A stretch of DNA of 64,000 nucleotides from Flagellimonas marinaquae. GTDB lineage: Bacteria; Bacteroidota; Bacteroidia; Flavobacteriales; Flavobacteriaceae. Below, piece by piece: positions 60,825 to 64,000 of this stretch; the stretch's first letter is position 1, and each line of letters opens with the position of its first letter. Both the position numbers and the translations under genes were made by a program. The notes under the pieces are model-generated. The model ran no database searches and was not told the DNA's origin. It saw only the letters and a program-made list of their open reading frames with translations. The DNA lies in assembly GCF_023716465.1 (NCBI RefSeq), contig NZ_CP092415.1:124001-188000 (forward strand). Reading direction: 5' to 3'.

Positions 60825-61359
60825 CCTGTACAACATCAAATTTGACTTCGGTTCCGTCCTCTTTTAAAAGTTCGTAGGTAACTTTGGAGGTGGTATTAAA
60901 ATGTTCAAAACATTTTTCTATTAATCCGTGAGCCAATCGATATAGTCCCCTAGAGGAAACATATACCATGGAAATTGATGTATCCGTTTTATCCAAGATG
61001 TTAAAAGTGGGCAGTTCGGCGTCGGGATAGAGTTTTTGAACATGCACATGAATATGATCTTCAATGGAATAAAGCAATCCGATGGGAGAGGTATAACTTT
61101 TTATTACTTCGGGATGCGCCTTTCCCAAACTTCCGAACAAATAATGGCCAAAGGCATACAATAGGTCGTCTATGGACATATTGGTCTTTTGGCTCAAACT
61201 TTGTAGAAGGGCCACCATTTCGTTAAAATCGTAGGTTCCAACAGAGGTATAAATGCCGTCCGAGGGCAAGTCGGCCGCTTCGATAATGTCATCCACGGTC
61301 TCCAACCCAAATTGGTCCTCCACCATTTCCAAAAATTCGGTAAATACTATTCCTTTCAT
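60811..61359 (-). CDS. H-NOX (heme nitric oxide/oxygen-binding) sensor protein
   Basis: 182 residues from the ATG at 61359 (MKGIVFTEFLEMVEDQFGLE), the standard H-NOX start; an earlier in-frame start at 61380 adds residues without family character. The heme-binding His is H104 in IHVHVQKLYPDAELP by alignment to the family motif, and the heme-propionate motif YxSxR is complete as YVSSR (Y133, S135, R137). It is a cytoplasmic ferrous-NO sensor that normally inhibits a partner kinase. The next gene, overlapping by 14 bp, encodes exactly such a kinase. Having both H-NOX and a FIST sensor in one operon is unusual. Confidence 0.93.
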   Translation of the reverse strand: MKGIVFTEFLEMVEDQFGLETVDDIIEAADLPSDGIYTSVGTYDFNEMVALLQSLSQKTNMSIDDLLYAFGHYLFGSLGKAHPEVIKSYTSPIGLLYSIEDHIHVHVQKLYPDAELPTFNILDKTDTSISMVYVSSRGLYRLAHGLIEKCFEHFNTTSKVTYELLKEDGTEVKFDVVQDGQG

Positions 61360-61377
61360 AATCTGGCTTATTCGTTT

Positions 61378-61385
61378 CAAAAGTA
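61378..61385 (-). promoter_or_regulatory. -7 promoter box of the H-NOX operon
   Basis: Minus-strand TACTTTTG exactly matches TAnnTTTG and would give a leader of about 12-18 nt before the H-NOX ATG (61359). The 13-mer site is absent at the expected +50 position, so the sensor operon does not appear to be in the regulon. Confidence 0.55.
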
Positions 61386-61435
61386 GGAAAACATTTACCC
61401 AATGAGTAAGTTTTGTTGTGAAATGCCGTTTTTAA

Positions 61436-61837
61436 CTAGGCTTTGACCAGTTCGTTGATGTTCCAGTACTCCAGAACGTTTCGTATTTTGGTTTCATAAT
61501 CCTCGTATTTGAGGGGTTTTATAATATACCCTGCAATACCTATTTTGTAACATTCCAATAAATCGTCCCGGTTTTCGGATGTGGTAAGCACTATTGTGGG
61601 CAAGTATTTTATTTTTTTATGTTCTTTTAATATGCCCAAGAATTCGATTCCGTTCATTCGGGGCATGTTCAGATCCAGTAAAATGATATCCGGCAAGGAT
61701 TTGCCAGACTCCAAATATTCCAACGCTTCTTCACCGTTTTTAGCTTCGATCAAGGTATGCTTGGTTTCCAATTTGGAAAGGGTTCGCTGAAACTTCATGG
61801 TTTCGATAGCGTCGTCCTCAATGAATAAGATGTGCAT
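61436..61837 (-). CDS. Single-domain response regulator
   Basis: 133 residues from the ATG at 61837 (MHILFIEDDAIETMKFQRTL); the upstream in-frame start at 61873 is rejected because it enters the promoter. CheY-like: acidic pair EDD, phospho-acceptor D55 in IILLDLNMPRMNG, T in VLTTSEN, K in YIIKPL. With no output domain it can act as a phosphate shuttle, a sink, or a protein-protein regulator. It lies between the H-NOX operon and a membrane kinase, upstream of neither on the same strand but next to the relay, and has a candidate site e in its promoter. It may be the missing receiver for the Hpt protein. Confidence 0.9.
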   Translation of the reverse strand: MHILFIEDDAIETMKFQRTLSKLETKHTLIEAKNGEEALEYLESGKSLPDIILLDLNMPRMNGIEFLGILKEHKKIKYLPTIVLTTSENRDDLLECYKIGIAGYIIKPLKYEDYETKIRNVLEYWNINELVKA

Positions 61838-61860
61838 TGTTATGGAATTTAAGTGATGAT

Positions 61861-61952
61861 CAAAATAAGTCAATCATCCTGAGATTTGATCTTCAAGAGC
61901 GATTAAACACTCATTTACTGTAGACGAATGGTAAATATGTGTCGACGAATGT
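61861..61952 (-). promoter_or_regulatory. Regulon promoter e: tandem 13-mer pair
   Basis: TGTAGACGAATGG (61919-61931) and TGTCGACGAATGT (61940-61952), 21 bp apart. The nearest -7-like box for the minus gene is TTATTTTG (61868-61861), 51 bp from the first copy, one base off the other promoters. The pair could also act on the divergent kinase at 62163. Confidence 0.65.
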
Positions 61953-62091
61953 AATTGGAAATCCCACCAATTTTGGTGTTCCATCAAATTTGAATAGGTC
62001 GGAAATCCCTGCAAACATTGGGATGAAAGTCCTTGGTCGATTAATTTTTGTTATCAAATGCATTACAACGATCAATATATGTAATACAGAA

Positions 62092-62099
62092 TAATTTTG
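62092..62099 (+). promoter_or_regulatory. -7 promoter box of the membrane histidine kinase
   Basis: TAATTTTG matches TAnnTTTG exactly, about 63 bp upstream of the ATG at 62163. No good -33 box is visible. Confidence 0.4.
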
Positions 62100-62162
62100 T
62101 AGATTTATATATGTATCCCCCTACAAATAGTGTTTTAATTTATCAAATCGGAACTTTTCTTT

Positions 62163-63971
62163 ATGTGGAGTAGAATTTTGAAGGTTATTGCGGCACTGTA
62201 CATCCCTTTGTTGATTTTCTCGCTTGTTTGGTCCTATTTTCAAAAACAAAGCTTGATAGATAATCTGGCGATGATACAGCAAAGGGATATTATAAAAAAA
62301 AGCTATCATCTTACCAATCAGGTAAATTATCTCATCGAGTCCACTAAATTTTGGTCCGATTATGCTTTCCCCGTTTCATTTTCCAAGAACCATCAGCTGG
62401 ATACCTCATTTATCAACAATTACATCAAAACTGTACAACTGCAAAAAAACTTTGATCAATTTCGAGTATTGGATCTACACGGGAACGAGGTTTTACGTTA
62501 TGAGAAAGTTGCTCCCCGGACCATGGTAAAACAAATGGATCTCCAGAACAAGGTGGATCGGTCATACTTTCAAAAAGGTTTATCGCTAAAAAAGGGACAG
62601 GTTTACGTTTCTCCCATAGAACTTAACAAAGAGTACGGGATTATTGAGTTTCCCCATAAACCGGTTTTGCGTGGGATAACACCTGTATTTAATGTTAATA
62701 AAGAACAAATTGGACTGGCCGTGATCAACTTTGATCTTAGCGAGAGGTTACAAATGATGAAGACCGGGCTGGTGAACGAAAACTTTTATTTAATAGACAA
62801 GAACCAAAACATCGTTACAACCAATCTATCGGTGGACACCATGCCGCATATAGTAGAGAAGATCATTCCCGATTCCACGGAGTATAAAAAGCTTCAACTA
62901 ACGAACCTTATTTTTAGGGAGGACACTTCCTTTCTCGAAAAAGGTAGTTTATGGGTTTTTAGAAATGTGAATATCGGTTTTGAAAAAGATATTGGCATGA
63001 ACCGTTACATAAATACAATCGATGTTATTACCGACAACGATTGGGCCATAATCCAAGAGATTCCAAAAGCCTATATAGATTCCAGGTTGGAAATAATTAA
63101 TAAAAATTTGATCCTTTTTAATTTTTTGACCCTTGTGGTCATTTTTTTAGTAGGGATATACTATGCCCATTTACAAGAAGAACGAAGCATGTTTGTTTCC
63201 GAACTGGAAACAAAGAACAATGCATTGGCCAAGGGCAAGGTGCAACTTGAGGCAACCAACTTATTGCTCAAAAAAGTAAACAACAAATTGTGGTTGCGCA
63301 ACCAGCAATTGGAAGAGTTCAACTACGTGGTGGCACATAATCTTAAATCACCGGTGAGCAGTATGTCCATTGTGGTGGATTTATTAAGTAAATCCAAAGA
63401 TCAAAAATCTTTTGACGAATTTTTTCCAAAACTTAGATCCATTTCCGAGAGCATTAAAACCCTTACCGAAGATGTACACACTTATGTTTCCATATTGAGT
63501 AATAAAAAGCTTAAAATTGAGAACGTAAACTTGTTGTTGTTGCTCAAGGATGTTGAAAACGATTTTGTTGAAACCCTTTTGGACCGCGAGGCCAGCAACT
63601 TTAAGACCGTATACAAACTGGACGCCTGGCACTCTCTTAAATGCTCCAAGTTTTACATGAAGAGTATTTTTCAGAACTTGTTGTCCAATGCCATTAAATA
63701 CAGAAAACCTAATGCCGAATCCCATTTTATTGTAGAAACAGCATGGGAGAACAACCAAAAGGTTCTGTATGTTCGGGATAACGGGCTCGGTATAAATATG
63801 GACCGCCATCGAGATAGCATATTTAAACTCTATAAAAAGTTCCACCGCAATATTTCTGGCAAAGGTATGGGCCTATTTATAGTAAAATCACAATTGGAGG
63901 CCATGAACGCCACAATCGAAATAGAGAGTGAAGAAGGTGTTGGTACAACGTTTAAAATAAAATTTAGCTAA
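62163..63971 (+). CDS. Membrane histidine kinase with double-Cache-like extracytoplasmic sensor
   Basis: 602 residues. N-terminal membrane helix (VIAALYIPLLIFSLVWSYF), a periplasmic sensory domain of about 260 residues (FDQFRVLDLHGNEVLRYEK, VYVSPIELNKEYG, PHKPVLRGITPVFN, of dCache type), a second helix (FLTLVVIFLVGIYYAHL, about residues 320-337) and a coiled coil. HisKA carries the phospho-His in YVVAHNLKSPVSSMS; HATPase_c has NLLSNAIKYRK, DNGLGINMD and KGMGLFIVKSQL. The ligand is unknown; dCache domains often bind small organic molecules. A probable response-regulator gene starts 1 bp after the stop. Confidence 0.9.
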   Translation: MWSRILKVIAALYIPLLIFSLVWSYFQKQSLIDNLAMIQQRDIIKKSYHLTNQVNYLIESTKFWSDYAFPVSFSKNHQLDTSFINNYIKTVQLQKNFDQFRVLDLHGNEVLRYEKVAPRTMVKQMDLQNKVDRSYFQKGLSLKKGQVYVSPIELNKEYGIIEFPHKPVLRGITPVFNVNKEQIGLAVINFDLSERLQMMKTGLVNENFYLIDKNQNIVTTNLSVDTMPHIVEKIIPDSTEYKKLQLTNLIFREDTSFLEKGSLWVFRNVNIGFEKDIGMNRYINTIDVITDNDWAIIQEIPKAYIDSRLEIINKNLILFNFLTLVVIFLVGIYYAHLQEERSMFVSELETKNNALAKGKVQLEATNLLLKKVNNKLWLRNQQLEEFNYVVAHNLKSPVSSMSIVVDLLSKSKDQKSFDEFFPKLRSISESIKTLTEDVHTYVSILSNKKLKIENVNLLLLLKDVENDFVETLLDREASNFKTVYKLDAWHSLKCSKFYMKSIFQNLLSNAIKYRKPNAESHFIVETAWENNQKVLYVRDNGLGINMDRHRDSIFKLYKKFHRNISGKGMGLFIVKSQLEAMNATIEIESEEGVGTTFKIKFS

Positions 63972-63972
63972 T

Positions 63973-64000
63973 ATGAAAAAGTCGAGTATTTTATTGGTAG
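63973..64000 (+). CDS. Start of a probable response regulator, cut by window end
   Basis: ATG at 63973 followed by K-K-S-S-I-L-L-V, the first beta-strand typical of CheY-type receivers (next expected residues Asp/Glu). It lies directly after the membrane kinase, as its cognate regulator would. Only nine codons are visible, so identity is tentative. Confidence 0.5.

Noticed and set aside
61378..61435. Possible 13-mer site 50 bp from the H-NOX -7 box
   Set aside because: Sequence at 61435 does not resemble the motif; the sensor operon is probably outside the regulon.

Overview
This window reads as chromosome from a marine-type member of the Flavobacteriaceae (Bacteroidota); the gene set resembles Muricauda/Allomuricauda relatives, but the genus is an inference. 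Support: a SusC/SusD pair, a type IX secretion C-terminal sorting domain, flavobacterial-style speA-speB-deoxyhypusine synthase genes, many start codons without Shine-Dalgarno sites, and promoter boxes of the Bacteroidota type (TAnnTTTG at -7). I saw no tRNA, rRNA, insertion sequence, prophage or CRISPR array.

Layout. 1-5.2 kb: the 3' part of oxyR, a small conserved protein, a PBP4-type carboxypeptidase, and a minus-strand group of housekeeping or unknown genes (NudK, DUF2461, AIM24, DUF4442). 5.2-9 kb: DUF4870, a hairpin-rich spacer, then padR-pspC-GIN. 9-12.5 kb: dipeptide epimerase, AOS-type PLP enzyme and NlpC/P60 lipoprotein, a likely murein-peptide recycling group. 12.5-17.1 kb: SusCD. 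17.9-25.6 kb: trxB, then a minus-strand polyamine operon (speA, speB, DHS homologue, small acidic protein, RMD1, RimK fusion). The speA leader is elaborate: an unlisted 50-codon ORF, a hairpin, and a perfect 14-bp inverted repeat that would fold over the speA start. 25.7-32.1 kb: Tat-exported molybdenum hydroxylase, EEP nuclease, AlkB, and a WYL regulator facing a DinB-family gene across two identical TGACA-N6-TGTCA sites. 32.1-39.3 kb: two large VPS10/BNR-propeller secreted proteins around a LolA-like protein.

39.4-64 kb is the most interesting part. It holds an apparent exopolysaccharide locus: a receiver-glycosyltransferase fusion, a GT-C-like membrane protein, an Ig-like lipoprotein, a GH5-like hydrolase, a GT4, a STAS protein, a flippase, a TPR/beta-barrel export protein and a DUF4114 T9SS protein. 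Next to it is a compact operon that encodes two different families of nitric-oxide sensor, H-NOX and a FIST-domain (NosP-like) protein, with two histidine kinases, an Hpt protein and a LytTR response regulator. A second two-component system follows.

The two parts appear to be wired together. A 13-mer, TGTAGACGRATGG, occurs upstream of five transcription units of this region. At several it has a second copy 21 bp away (two helical turns, as for LytTR regulators). At four promoters it starts exactly 50 bp from the end of a -7-like box. My main hypothesis is that NO (or redox/heme) signals pass through H-NOX/NosP, the kinases and Hpt to the LytTR regulator, which switches matrix polysaccharide and secreted-protein genes through these sites.
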